Assembly: GCF_021117365.1 (NCBI RefSeq)
Contig: NZ_CP088262.1
Span: forward strand, 620,001 to 684,000
Direction of reading: 5' to 3'
DNA: 64,000 bases
Source of the DNA: Nocardioides sp. cx-173
GTDB taxonomy: Bacteria; Actinomycetota; Actinomycetes; Propionibacteriales; Nocardioidaceae
Shown here in pieces: positions 10,001 through 18,112 of this stretch. A model generated the notes under the pieces. It saw nothing but the letters and a program-made list of their open reading frames with translations, ran no database searches and was not told the DNA's origin. The position numbers and the translations under genes were made by a program. Each line of letters starts with the position of its first letter. The stretch's first letter is position 1.

Positions 10001-11865
10001 GTGAGCCGTCCGGCGGGGAGCAGGTCGGTGACCAGGAGGTTGGTCGCCGCCGCCGGGCCGTTGTTGGTCGCGGTGACGGTGAAGGTGACGGTGTCGCCCA
10101 CGCTCGGGGTGGGGTCGCTGACGGTCTTGGCGACGGCGATGTCGGTGTTGACCCCGATGGATGCCTGGGCCTCCGGTGACCGGACCTCCTGGCCGACCGG
10201 GGTGTCCCCGGTCGCGACGGCGGTGTTGACGATGCGCCCCGCAGCGTCGGCCTGAGCGGTGTCGACGGTGTAGGTGCCGACGCAGGTGGTCGACGCGCCG
10301 GGCTCCAGCTCGTTCGCCTCGCACAGGAGCGTCGCCGAGGAGATGCGGTCGTCGGTGACGGCGATGTTCGTGACCCTGGAGCCGCCGGTGTTCGTCACGG
10401 TGTAGAGGTACTCCACCTCCTGGCCGGCGACATACGGCGGATCGGTCTGCACGCTCTTGGTGAGCTCGAGGCGTGAGACGAGGGGGACGGTGACCGTGGC
10501 CTCGGGGGAGTTGACTGTGTCGCCACCCGGGTTCACGGCGCTCGCCGTGGCGGTGTTGACGACCTCGCCGGCCGCGACGTCGGCTGCGGTGACCGTGTAG
10601 GTGCCGCGGCACACCGTGGTCGACCCCGGCGCCGGCGCCGGGGTGAGGGTGGTGGCGTCGCAGGTGATCGCGCCGGTGATCTTGTCGTCGATGATCGACA
10701 GGGTGGAGAGGTCCTCCGTCCCCGCGTTGGTGACGGTGTACTGGTAGGGGATGACCGTGCCGGCGGTGATGACGGCGGGCAGGGTGCCGGCGCTGCGGTC
10801 GACCTGCTTCTCCAGCTGCAGCTCCGCAAGCGGGTTGACCGAGCGGACGACGGCGTTGCGGATGAGGTGGACGTCGGTCTGACCGCCGGTGGAGCCCGCC
10901 AGGCCGAACTTGTAGGTGCTGGGCAGGCCGGCTGGGGCCGGCACGTCGAGCTCGGTGATCCAGGGGTCACCCGCGGCGCTGGGGTTGTAGCGCACCTGGA
11001 CGATGACGCGGGGGTCCGGTGCGGGGGTGACCGTGATGTTCACCTGCCGCCAGGACCCGGCGAGCGTGCGGGCTCGCAACGTCCCGGTGCCGCCGTTGAG
11101 CGTGGTGCCGGGGTCGTTCGGGTCGGCAGCGTCCGCGGGCGTGGTGGAGGCGAGGTAGCAGTAGCCGATCAGGCCATCGCCGGGGCCGCGCAGCGTGATC
11201 ACGTTCGGGGCCACCGCGCCTTCGGCGGTCGACGGCGAGCGCTCGCCCTCGGGGCAGCCCGCCCCGCGGCTCTCCCCGTCGTCGTAGAAGTTGCCGTACG
11301 CGTCCAGCCCCACCCCGAGCACCCCGCCCTCGATGCCAGGCTCGGGTGGATCGCCCTGGACGATGCGTTGGTCGTAGCCCAGGCTCCCGCCCGCCCCACC
11401 GGTCCGGGTCAGGTTGGTGGCGCCGTCGACGAGGAAGAACCCGATGCCGTCGGCCCCGGTGCCGCCGTACTGGAACTGGTCGAAGGTGATGGTCACCCCG
11501 GCCGTCGCCGGGATCGGCCGGTTGTACAGCACGCTTCCGGCTGACTGGGTGCTCGTGTCGGTGAGCTGCAGGTAGCCGGGGGTGGCGCCGAGCGCGGGGA
11601 CGGGGCCGCTGCGCTGGCCCGCGCACGTCGGGATGTTGGCGGCCCCGGCCGGCGGGGCGGTGCGGGCACCGGTGAGACACGCCTCACCCTGGGCCGACCA
11701 CGCCGGGTCCGGCACGGTCGAGCCGGTGAACGTCTCGTCCACGATGGTGGTGCCGCCGGTCGGCGGGTCGGCGTACGCCGGCGCGAGGGCCACGTCCGGG
11801 ACGACCGTGAGGGCCGCGGCCGCCATCGCGCTTACGGCCAGGACGGCCATCTGTCGGATGCCCAC
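7009..11865 (-). CDS. Giant surface protein: lectin-like domain, DUF7507/DUF11 repeats, Ig-like module, C-terminal class F-type sortase domain
   Basis: Secreted modular protein of 1618 residues. In order: signal peptide (1-32); L-type lectin-like beta-sandwich (about 40-345; GTGADGIGFFLVDG and a DAYGNFYD calcium-site-like motif); eight tandem repeats (about 348-1328), the first two of DUF7507 type with paired Cys, the next six DUF11 repeats ending NNSATV or similar; one Ig-like module with two Cys (about 1330-1440); a Pro/Gly linker; and a sortase-like domain (about 1475-1618) with H1522 in VAGHVSDRH and C1588 in IVSCTRR. The GTG start has AAGGGA 7 bases upstream. It is probably an adhesin. 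The last two modules recur in the gene at 15414. The Arg expected before the final strand (YRDN in class F sortases) reads YTKY here. Confidence 0.85.
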   Translation of the reverse strand: MGIRQMAVLAVSAMAAAALTVVPDVALAPAYADPPTGGTTIVDETFTGSTVPDPAWSAQGEACLTGARTAPPAGAANIPTCAGQRSGPVPALGATPGYLQLTDTSTQSAGSVLYNRPIPATAGVTITFDQFQYGGTGADGIGFFLVDGATNLTRTGGAGGSLGYDQRIVQGDPPEPGIEGGVLGVGLDAYGNFYDDGESRGAGCPEGERSPSTAEGAVAPNVITLRGPGDGLIGYCYLASTTPADAADPNDPGTTLNGGTGTLRARTLAGSWRQVNITVTPAPDPRVIVQVRYNPSAAGDPWITELDVPAPAGLPSTYKFGLAGSTGGQTDVHLIRNAVVRSVNPLAELQLEKQVDRSAGTLPAVITAGTVIPYQYTVTNAGTEDLSTLSIIDDKITGAITCDATTLTPAPAPGSTTVCRGTYTVTAADVAAGEVVNTATASAVNPGGDTVNSPEATVTVPLVSRLELTKSVQTDPPYVAGQEVEYLYTVTNTGGSRVTNIAVTDDRISSATLLCEANELEPGASTTCVGTYTVDTAQADAAGRIVNTAVATGDTPVGQEVRSPEAQASIGVNTDIAVAKTVSDPTPSVGDTVTFTVTATNNGPAAATNLLVTDLLPAGRLTFQTAATSGPQPSTYTAGTGAWSIPALAVGNTVTLTITARVDTNAVVSNTASLTRLDQLDTNASNNSATVTLNPRSLDLAVTKQVIGSDEVAAGEPVTFRVTVTNLGPRPGTGITLTDELPPGLTYLGTDSGGDGSYDPDTGIWTVGSLAVGATATYDFVLGTSATGTFTNAVSLATVSPADINSANNSAAATVDVRTPIADLVIVKGASPEEAVVGDTVTYSVTVLNRGPDPVRGVYVTDAGPEGVTVLESVPSQGTVDVAGARWDVGLLGPGDSADLTVTARLDTVGTKVNLVTVDAPLLDDPTPEDNESTATVTTLAPAVDVAVTKSVAAAGGGSASEIPLGQDAVFTVTATNNPVPGQPATTVTNSVFTDLLQEGLTFVSASGDGTFDAATGTWTVGSIPVGATVTLTITVTGTTVGERSNTASLSNLDQRDVDPTNNSASATATFVELADLAITKTADREVAQPRDTVVYTITVTNNGPNATDDTIAHDPALIQANITGHTADRGTFDETTRVWTIPRLEAGETATLTVSVLVGDDASGHYRNLVAIQQSRVDDPNPDDNVDIEELFIPAADIAVTKTVDDPTPALGDTVTFTVGLRNLGPDTAEDVTVDDVLPPGLTYVSSEPLVGTYDPATGVWDVGRLEPTETATSSAIALLRITARVTRSGPLTNTASSDRSGAFPIDRNLDNNSDSATVNSLVPPAPGRPVIRTRTSEKRVEPGQPFYDRVRITGLARGTRVPATARLYGPFRSFAAVGCGSANLARTVAWRARAGWTRTPAVRVSEPGVYTWRIRTRPTQANRGGWSRCGLAAETTTVAKPSYPPPVINGGFAGTLPGSGSERGTRTRIRAGAIGLDAAVLPTNVRRGHMNLPGDVDLTSWLRRSADVGDRIGTSVVAGHVSDRHDRPGALWGLRRARPGQVVTVTRGGKSYRYQVTGTERYDRTQRLPSRLFRTTGAHRLVIVSCTRRVVYSNGHFHYTKYLVVVAKPLGARLRD

Positions 11866-11996
11866 GAGAGCGTCCCTTCTCCGAGCCGGACATGTTCATC
11901 CAGCCTCGGAGCGGGGGGCGCGGTCGCCCAGGGTCAAGTGGCACCCCCTGCCCGGGTCGGATGCCTCTACGGCGAACCCGGGGAGGGTGAGGGGAC

Positions 11997-12476
11997 TCAG
12001 TCCCGGGGCAGGGAGCGCTCGGTGTCGGCGGACGTCCCGTTGCGGACGATGACGACGGGGCAGGCGGCGTGTCGGGAGACCTGGTCGCTCACGGAGCCGA
12101 GGGCGAGACCTTGGAAGCCGCCCAGCCCGCGGGCGCCGACGACGACCAGGTCGGCCTCGGCCGCGCAGTCGAGCAGGGCGTTGGCGGCGGGGCCGCGCCT
12201 GGCGACGTACTCGACCTCGACGTCGGCGTAGTCGGCGACGACCTCGGCGCAGTCGTGCTCGAGGTCCTGCAAGACCGCGGCCTCGAAGTCGTCGATCGGG
12301 GGGATGTGGCCGAACGTCTGGGTCTCGGGGCGCGGCGCCGTCCGCATGGACCAGCCGCGCACCACCTGCACGGTGCCGCCCACCGCGCGGGCGTGCTCCA
12401 GCGCCCAATGGAGGGCCGGCTCGGCCGCCTTCGAGCCGTCGTTGCCGACGATGATCAGGGGCTTCTCGGTGGTCAT
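11997..12476 (-). CDS. Universal stress protein, UspA family
   Basis: Single-domain universal stress protein of 159 residues with the nucleotide-binding alpha/beta fold. The N-terminal strand IIVGNDGSKAAEPALHWA is typical, and the ATP-binding motif G-x2-G-x9-G-S is intact in GARGLGGFQGLALGSVS, placing it in the ATP-binding subgroup. Such proteins act in the cytoplasm during hypoxia, stationary phase or oxidative stress. It is divergent from the SprT-like protease, 101 bases apart, and lies 131 bases upstream of the giant surface gene on the same strand. I saw no DosR-like palindrome upstream, so its regulation is not inferred. Confidence 0.92.
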   Translation of the reverse strand: MTTEKPLIIVGNDGSKAAEPALHWALEHARAVGGTVQVVRGWSMRTAPRPETQTFGHIPPIDDFEAAVLQDLEHDCAEVVADYADVEVEYVARRGPAANALLDCAAEADLVVVGARGLGGFQGLALGSVSDQVSRHAACPVVIVRNGTSADTERSLPRD

Positions 12477-12577
12477 GGCCCCAGTCTCTCACCGCGGCCG
12501 CACCCGGGGCCGTGGGGTTGCTCATGGATGTCGGCGGCGCTTCCTAGGATGGTCGACGACGACACAGGAGGTACGGC

Positions 12578-13270
12578 GTGCAGCTCGCGGAGGCGGCCCG
12601 GCTGGGTCGCTCGCTGCTCGATGAGCACGGGCTCCATGACTGGGAGCTGGTCTTCGACCGTGCCAAGCGGCGGGCCGGGATCTGCCGCGAGGCCGAGCGC
12701 CGCATCGGGCTGTCCGCGCCGCTGACGCAGGTCCACAGCGAGGAGGACGTGCGCGACACGATCCTGCACGAGATCGCGCACGCCCTGGTCGGTGCGCGCC
12801 ACGGCCACGACCGGGTCTGGAAGGCCACCGCGCGGCGCATCGGCTGCAGCGGCGAGCGGCTGATCTCTGCCGACACCCCGGGTGTGGACGGGGCCTGGGT
12901 CGGCGTGTGCGCGGCCGGTCACCGGGTGACCCGGCACCGCCGCCCCCAGCGCCCGATGGCCTGCGCCACCTGCTCGCGGGCCTTCGACCCGGCCCACCTC
13001 TTCACCTGGACCCACCACGGTCGCAGCGTGGCCATGACGCCGGCCTACGACGCCCAGCTGCGCCGCGTCCTCGCCCGACCGGCCGCCCCCCAGGCGGGTC
13101 CGCCGGCCGACGTGGGTGAGCGGCTGCGGGTGGTCGCGCAGGGTCGCTACGAGGGCGTCGTGGGCACGCTGGTCAAGCGCGGGCGCACCCGCTACCACCT
13201 GGCGATCCGCGGTGGCGTGCTGACGGTGCCGTTCCCGCTCGCCGAGCGGGTGGACGCGGGTCGCGACTAG
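12578..13270 (+). CDS. SprT-like zinc metalloprotease-domain protein
   Basis: Protein of 230 residues with the SprT-like metallopeptidase fold. The zinc motif H64-E65-I-A-H68 is followed by a further His pair (H75, H77) in GARHGHDRVW, and a zinc-ribbon-like segment with paired Cys lies near residues 107-130 (VCAAGHR and CATC). SprT-like and Spartan proteins cleave DNA-bound proteins in eukaryotes; the role of bacterial members is little known. The residual C-terminal domain (about 175-230) resembles a small barrel. The GTG start is supported by a strong AGGAGGT 6-7 bases upstream. Its stop is 3 bases from the convergent membrane protein gene. Confidence 0.85.
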   Translation: MQLAEAARLGRSLLDEHGLHDWELVFDRAKRRAGICREAERRIGLSAPLTQVHSEEDVRDTILHEIAHALVGARHGHDRVWKATARRIGCSGERLISADTPGVDGAWVGVCAAGHRVTRHRRPQRPMACATCSRAFDPAHLFTWTHHGRSVAMTPAYDAQLRRVLARPAAPQAGPPADVGERLRVVAQGRYEGVVGTLVKRGRTRYHLAIRGGVLTVPFPLAERVDAGRD

Positions 13271-13273
13271 GCG

Positions 13274-13918
13274 TCAGTAGGAGTCGGCGATCGTGATCTC
13301 GTCGTAGGCCGTGGGCATGGCGTCCTCGCCGTAGCACTTGAGCGGCACGACCTGCCCGACCTCCGCGGACTCCGAGTGGCACTTGACGGTGGCGAGGAGC
13401 TCGTTGTTCCGCAGCAGCTTGACCACCACGCTCGCCTTGTCGATCGACTCGCGCTGGTTCTCGAACTTCAGGCCCACGGCCGTGGCCCTCCCGGACTCGT
13501 CCGACTCGACGGACCAGCCCTCGCGGTACTCGAACCCGTAGACGTCGAAGGCCTTGCCCTCCTCGATCGTCAGCGGGTTGTCGACACCGCCGGGCGCGTC
13601 GTCGTTGGCGGTGATCTCGGCGACGGTGTTGTCGACCTCGTTGACGGCCAGCCCCACCAGCGCCGCGCAGCCGCCGAGCATCAGCAGCCCGACGAGGCCG
13701 AGGATCAGCAGCACGTTGCGCGTCGTGTTGCTCTTCTGCGGCGGGTTGAAGGCGCCGTACGGCGCCGACGGGTATTGCCCGAAGGGCTGCTGCGGCTGGC
13801 CGTACGGCGACCCGGGGGCTGGCGACGCGGAGGCGTGCTCGTGCGGCACCCAGTTGTGACCGTCCCAGCGCCACTTTCCGTCGGGGCTGATCTGCTCTCC
13901 GGGCTCGCCTTCGCTCAT
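13274..13918 (-). CDS. Membrane protein with W-rich N-terminal motif and DUF4352-like extracellular domain
   Basis: Protein of 214 residues, function unknown. Residues about 10-25 carry SPDGKWRWDGHNWVP, the small Trp-rich motif (DUF2510-like) found at the N-terminus of many actinobacterial membrane proteins. A Gly/Pro/Gln/Tyr-rich cytoplasmic stretch follows, then a single span at about 69-95 (LLILGLVGLLMLGGCAALVGL), and then an extracellular beta-rich domain (about 110-214) with a Cys pair, resembling DUF4352/FxLYD domains (YGFEYREGWSV, VGLKFENQ). The topology suggests a cell-surface sensor or scaffold. It lies 37 bases downstream of the HTH gene on the same strand and may belong to that operon. 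Confidence 0.65.
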   Translation of the reverse strand: MSEGEPGEQISPDGKWRWDGHNWVPHEHASASPAPGSPYGQPQQPFGQYPSAPYGAFNPPQKSNTTRNVLLILGLVGLLMLGGCAALVGLAVNEVDNTVAEITANDDAPGGVDNPLTIEEGKAFDVYGFEYREGWSVESDESGRATAVGLKFENQRESIDKASVVVKLLRNNELLATVKCHSESAEVGQVVPLKCYGEDAMPTAYDEITIADSY

Positions 13919-13955
13919 GGGCGGGATCCTCCCATGGGTCGGCGGCGGGCAAACC

Positions 13956-14474
13956 TCAGGACTCGGCCGGCAGGCCGGTGTCGCGCACCAGGTAGATCCA
14001 CGGGAAGGCCCGTGCGCCCACGACCCAGCCGTCGTTCTCGTAGCGCTTCAGCGACCCCGTCCAGACGACGCGCTTGTGCTCCCACTGGGTCGGCGTCCGC
14101 ACGACGAGGTGGCGCAGCATCCCGACCTGCACCGTGTGCCAGCCCAGCCGGCCGGCGATCTCGAGCTCGCCCATCTCGTCGAAGGCGGTGACGGGCCCGA
14201 GCCAGCGCTGCTCGTCGGGTAGCGCGTCGGTGTCGGGTCGCTCGCCGAAGCGCTGCTGCACGGCCTGCCGGCTCAGGCCGAGCCGCTCCCCGATCGCGGC
14301 CCAGCTGTGGCCGCCCGCCCGCGCGGCGGCGACGGACTGCTGCAACAGCTGGCGTACGGCTGTCTCGGCCTCCGCGGTCCGGGCCACCAGGGCCAGCTCG
14401 TCGCCCCGGGGGGTGGCGTCGAGGATCGCCGCCCCGATGGCGTCGGCCAGCGCCGCCCGCTCAGCGCTCGTCAC
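13956..14474 (-). CDS. Hypothetical protein with internal helix-turn-helix
   Basis: Protein of 172 residues. Residues about 55-76 (SWAAIGERLGLSRQAVQQRF) form a clear helix-turn-helix of the sigma-like/Myb-type kind, where WAAIGERLG and SRQAVQQRF are the two helices. The remaining C-terminal 90 residues, including WHTVQVGMLRH and KRVVWTGSLKRYENDGWV, match no family I can name. The start overlaps the 3' end of the upstream 83-residue membrane protein gene by 14 bases, so the two are translationally coupled. Because the operon promoter carries inverted repeats, autoregulation is possible, but this is inference only. Confidence 0.6.
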   Translation of the reverse strand: MTSAERAALADAIGAAILDATPRGDELALVARTAEAETAVRQLLQQSVAAARAGGHSWAAIGERLGLSRQAVQQRFGERPDTDALPDEQRWLGPVTAFDEMGELEIAGRLGWHTVQVGMLRHLVVRTPTQWEHKRVVWTGSLKRYENDGWVVGARAFPWIYLVRDTGLPAES

Positions 14475-14712
14475 GGCTCGGCAGCCAGCCGTCGGAGCCC
14501 AGCTCCTCCTCGGTGCCCCTGCGGAACGTCGCCGACCCGAGCAGGTAGGCGCCGAAGATCATCAGCGCGACGCAGGCGCCCTGGAACAGGCCCTTGTCGA
14601 ACCCGTCGCGGCCCTGGGACAGCAGCCACGCCAGCAGCCCGAGCAGCACCAGGACCAGGCCGCCCTTCAGGGAGGTGGACCGTCGAGGACGAAGTGGGGG
14701 TCGCGAGGCCAT
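14461..14712 (-). CDS. Small two-span membrane protein, first gene of HTH operon
   Basis: Protein of 83 residues with two hydrophobic spans at about 16-32 (GGLVLVLLGLLAWLLS) and 42-60 (LFQGACVALMIFGAYLLGSATF), a basic N-terminus (PPLRPRRSTSLKG) and an acidic tail. Function unknown. The ATG sits about 7 bases after a consensus -10 hexamer, so the transcript is probably leaderless; no Shine-Dalgarno sequence is present. It is translationally coupled to the HTH gene downstream, suggesting that the membrane protein and the regulator work together. Confidence 0.65.
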   Translation of the reverse strand: MASRPPLRPRRSTSLKGGLVLVLLGLLAWLLSQGRDGFDKGLFQGACVALMIFGAYLLGSATFRRGTEEELGSDGWLPSRDER

Positions 14713-14714
14713 GC

Positions 14715-14759
14715 GTCAAGATTAGCTTGACACGGCACGCTTGTCAATCAGATGTTGAC
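14715..14759 (-). promoter_or_regulatory. Consensus-like promoter with inverted repeats, likely giving a leaderless mRNA
   Basis: On the minus strand TTGACA (14742-14747) and TAATCT (14719-14724) are separated by exactly 17 bases, close to the housekeeping consensus. The predicted start point falls at or next to the ATG at 14712. Two inverted repeats overlap it: GTCAAG/CTTGAC with a 5-base spacer across the -10 (14715-14731) and GTCAA/TTGAC (14743-14759) across the -35. They could be operator half-sites. The promoter overlaps the 3' end of the upstream gene. Confidence 0.6.
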
Positions 14760-15325
14760 GGGTCCCGATAGTCGGCGGCGAGGCCCTCGGCGAGCGCGTC
14801 GAACCGGTCGCGGGGCAGACCGAGCTCCCGGCGCACCTCGGCGCGCGCCTCGACGCACAGCTCCTCAACGCCGTCCAGGTCGTCGTCCGGGTCGAGGTTC
14901 GTCACCGGCAGGGTCAGCCACCGATGGGCCTGACGGAGGTCGCCGTTCTCGCGCAGCAGCTCGCCGACGTAGTGACAGGTCGAGGTGGAGACGAGATCGG
15001 CCCGGAAGTCCAGAAGGAGCTGCTTCAGCAGAGCAGACGCCCACGCCGGGTCGGCGGTGGTCAGGGCCAGATTCAGCTGGATGGCCCGGGTCGCCAGCAG
15101 CCCCTCGGACGGCTCGTCCTGAATGCCCGCGAGCAGTGCCCGGGCGCGGTCGTGCTCGCCGCGCATCAGCCAGTGCTCCGCGGCGGTCTTGAGGAAGAGG
15201 ACGCGGCCGTGCTGCCCAGGCTCCATCGCGCGGCCCGCCGCCTCGTGTGCCTCTGCCTTGTCGACACGTGAGCCGTACTCGATCTCGTCGTAGCGGCGCT
15301 CGACCTCGGTGGGGTCCATGGGCAT
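14744..15325 (-). CDS. Hypothetical TPR-like helical protein
   Basis: Soluble protein of 193 residues, mostly helical by composition, with TPR-like helix pairs (RVLFLKTAAEHWLMRGEHDRA, then HYVGELLRENGDLRQAHRWL) and many acidic residues. No catalytic motif or signal peptide is seen. Its relatives in actinobacteria are uncharacterised. The first two codons include a second Met (MPMD), so the start may be 15319. It is divergent from the large surface protein at 15414 and ends inside the promoter of the following operon. Function unknown. Confidence 0.6.
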   Translation of the reverse strand: MPMDPTEVERRYDEIEYGSRVDKAEAHEAAGRAMEPGQHGRVLFLKTAAEHWLMRGEHDRARALLAGIQDEPSEGLLATRAIQLNLALTTADPAWASALLKQLLLDFRADLVSTSTCHYVGELLRENGDLRQAHRWLTLPVTNLDPDDDLDGVEELCVEARAEVRRELGLPRDRFDALAEGLAADYRDPSTSD

Positions 15326-15413
15326 GACGCTAGCGACCCGTCGTTCGCGCGGTCATCCACAGGCCTAGAGATCGTGCTTTTCAGGCGACGTTCGGGTGGC
15401 CACGGTGGTCGGC

Positions 15414-18059
15414 ATGTCTCGGATACCTCGCCCCGCCCTGTCCCTGCTCACCGTCCTCGCCCTGCTCGTCGCCGGGCTGGCGCTAGTCCTGGCCCCACCG
15501 GGAGGTACGCCGCCGGCGCAGGCGGCGACCCGGGTGGACAAGGAGACCTGCCGCCGCATCGACCCCAACCTGGTCAACGGAGCGTGCCTGCGCTACCGCG
15601 ACGGAGAGCACCGCGGGCTGACCTGGATCGGCACCTACCGGGCGCCGAGCGGACGGGTGTTCTTCTGCATCGACTTCCTCTACGACTCCCGCCTGCCCCG
15701 CCGCGCGCAGGTCGTCTCCACCGGGCGCCTGGTCAACCAGCTCGGCGACCGGGTCGGCGATCGTGAGGTGGCCGCGCTCAACCACGTGATCTCGACCTGG
15801 GCCGGCCACGGCTCGACCGGCAGCGACGAGCGCGACGCCGCGATCGCGCTGATCATCCGTGAGGTGATGGGCGATGGCCGGCGCCGTGGGGGGACGGTCG
15901 TGTATCCCCAGGGGCTCGATGTCGGCGAGGCGGTGCGTCCGCCGGTCGGCGGGCTGGACGGGCGGATCATGGTGCTGGCCCAGCAGATGTGGCGCGCCGC
16001 CTCGGCCTACTACGGGCCGTACCGCCTGGAGCTGCCGAGCCGCCGCCGCGGCCCGGTGCACCTCGGCCGCTCGCGGACCTACCGGGTGCAGGTGCGCGCC
16101 GCGTCGGGCCGGCTGGTGCCGGGGGTGCGGGTGCGCTTCGAGTGCCGGGGCCCGATCCGCTGCCCGCGCCCCCTGGTCTCGCGCGGCGAGGGAGTGGCCG
16201 TCCGGATCACGCCCCGCCAGGTCGGCCGCTACCGCGTCCGCGCCTACGCCGCCGGGCCCTCGTCGGACGGCCTGCTCTACCGCACGCGCCACTGGCACGC
16301 CCACGGCGGCGCCCACGCCCGCGACGCCGGCAAGCAGCGCGGGTGGATCGCCCAGGAGAGCCGCACGACGGCGGCGGTGCAGGCCAGCGCCCGCATCCGC
16401 AAGGCGCGACCGCAGGTGGTCACCCAGACCTCCGACGCCGAGGTGACCCCCGGCGCGCAGATCCACGACGTCGTCACGGTCACCGGCCTGCCCGACCGGT
16501 ACGCCGCCCAGGTCGCCGCCACGCTCTACGGCCCCTTCGACGCCCAGCCCGGCCCAGACGACTGCACGCCCGACCGGGTCGCCGGGCGGGTGACCTTCCC
16601 GGTCGCCGGTGACGGCACTTACGAGACGCCCCCGCTGAGCGTCGACCGGGTCGGCTACTACACCTGGGTGGAGGCCTTCCCAGGCGACGAGGAGACGGTG
16701 CCGGTCACGACCCGGTGCGGGCTGGTCGAGGAGACGACGCTGGTCGTCGCGTTCACGCCCACGATCAGCACCACCGCGTCACGACAGCGCGCCCACGTCG
16801 GCGACGCCATCCACGACACCATGCTCCTCGGGGGGATCGAGGACAGCCCGGTGACGATCGAGTGGACGCTGCACGGGCCGCGCCCGGCGGCCGCCGACGG
16901 GACCTGCGTGGGGATCTCGTGGGCCGGATCCCCGGTCGCCGCCCACGGCACGGTGGCGGCCGCCGGCGACGGTCGCTACCGCACGCCGTCGACGACGCTG
17001 CGCCGCGCCGGCTGCTACACCTACAGCCAGTACCTGCCGCCGACCCCGCTGACCACCGAGGCGAGCAGCCCGCCCGGGCTGGCCACGGAGACCGCGCTGG
17101 CCGTGCGCCGTACCCCCCGGGTGAGCACGGTCGCCTCCGACCAGCGCGCCCACGTGGGCGTCCGGCCGCGCGACACGGTCCGCGTCAGCGGCCTCGCGAA
17201 GAGCGACAAGGTGACCGTCCACTGGACGCTGCACGGACCGCTGGCCCCTCGAGGTGACGGCTCGTGCCGTGCCCTGCGCTGGGCTGCGGCACCGGTCGCC
17301 GATCGCGGCGTGCTCGTGGCCCGCGGCAGCGGCACCTACGAGACCAGAGGCACGGTGCTCGCCGTCCCGGGCTGCTACACCTACAGCGAGCGCCTGCGCG
17401 CGACGGCCACGACGGAGCCCGTCGCCACCGAGCCGGGGCTCCCGCTCGAGACGGCACTGGTCACCCGACCGCCGCTGCCCTGGATCCCCGAGGTCCCGTC
17501 CGGCGGGGCGCGGCCGGACCCCGAGGCGTCGTATCCCACCACCCCGACCCGGCCGCGCTACCTCTACCGGCCCTACGTCGCGCCGCCCTTGCCCGGCCAC
17601 GCGCGGCGCCGCTCCGCCGGCGAGCTGCGCATCGACCGGATCGGGGTGCGCGCACCGGTCGACGCGGTCGGTCTCGACCACGGCACGATGGCGATCCCCA
17701 ACAGCCGACACCGCCTCGGCTGGCTCAGCGCGACGGCCGCCTCCGGCGACGTACTCGGCTCGAGCGTGGTCTCGGGCCACGTCTCGGACCGTCACGACCG
17801 GCCGGGGGCGCTGTGGCGGCTGCGGCTGGCCCAGGTCGGCGACGTCGTCCGCTGGACCGAGCCCGGCGGCGAGGTGCGCCGCTTCGTGGTGCGCAGCGTC
17901 CGCCGCTACGACCGGCGCCGGGGTGTCCCCGGGCAGGTGTTCCGCGTCGACGGCCCGCACCTGCTGCACCTGGTGACCTGCGCCAACCGGCGCGATCTGG
18001 GGGGCGGAGCGTTCCACTACGCCGACAACCTGGTCGTCACCGCGCAGGGGGTGTCCTGA
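15414..18059 (+). CDS. Surface protein: TED-like N-domain, three Ig-like repeats, C-terminal class F-type sortase domain
   Basis: Secreted protein of 881 residues from the ATG at 15414 (a GTG at 15396 would add six). Signal peptide to about residue 38. The next 110 residues resemble a thioester domain: C85 in FFCIDF, then AAIALIIREV about 60 residues later, where bonded Gln and Trp would stand; here these read Ala145 and Arg, so no thioester is expected. Three tandem Ig-like repeats of about 120 residues (about 330-686) each contain a two-Cys pattern and a GYYTW/GCYTY motif. A Pro-rich linker precedes a sortase-like domain (about 735-881) with H789 in VSGHVSDRH and C856 in LVTCANR. The late Arg is not at its usual place (YADN). 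It shares both C-terminal modules with the gene at 7009. Confidence 0.8.
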   Translation: MSRIPRPALSLLTVLALLVAGLALVLAPPGGTPPAQAATRVDKETCRRIDPNLVNGACLRYRDGEHRGLTWIGTYRAPSGRVFFCIDFLYDSRLPRRAQVVSTGRLVNQLGDRVGDREVAALNHVISTWAGHGSTGSDERDAAIALIIREVMGDGRRRGGTVVYPQGLDVGEAVRPPVGGLDGRIMVLAQQMWRAASAYYGPYRLELPSRRRGPVHLGRSRTYRVQVRAASGRLVPGVRVRFECRGPIRCPRPLVSRGEGVAVRITPRQVGRYRVRAYAAGPSSDGLLYRTRHWHAHGGAHARDAGKQRGWIAQESRTTAAVQASARIRKARPQVVTQTSDAEVTPGAQIHDVVTVTGLPDRYAAQVAATLYGPFDAQPGPDDCTPDRVAGRVTFPVAGDGTYETPPLSVDRVGYYTWVEAFPGDEETVPVTTRCGLVEETTLVVAFTPTISTTASRQRAHVGDAIHDTMLLGGIEDSPVTIEWTLHGPRPAAADGTCVGISWAGSPVAAHGTVAAAGDGRYRTPSTTLRRAGCYTYSQYLPPTPLTTEASSPPGLATETALAVRRTPRVSTVASDQRAHVGVRPRDTVRVSGLAKSDKVTVHWTLHGPLAPRGDGSCRALRWAAAPVADRGVLVARGSGTYETRGTVLAVPGCYTYSERLRATATTEPVATEPGLPLETALVTRPPLPWIPEVPSGGARPDPEASYPTTPTRPRYLYRPYVAPPLPGHARRRSAGELRIDRIGVRAPVDAVGLDHGTMAIPNSRHRLGWLSATAASGDVLGSSVVSGHVSDRHDRPGALWRLRLAQVGDVVRWTEPGGEVRRFVVRSVRRYDRRRGVPGQVFRVDGPHLLHLVTCANRRDLGGGAFHYADNLVVTAQGVS

Positions 18060-18112
18060 CTCACGCTCATCGCATGTGGGATCTGTGGCCCCCGCTGGCA
18101 CCCTGGGTAGGG

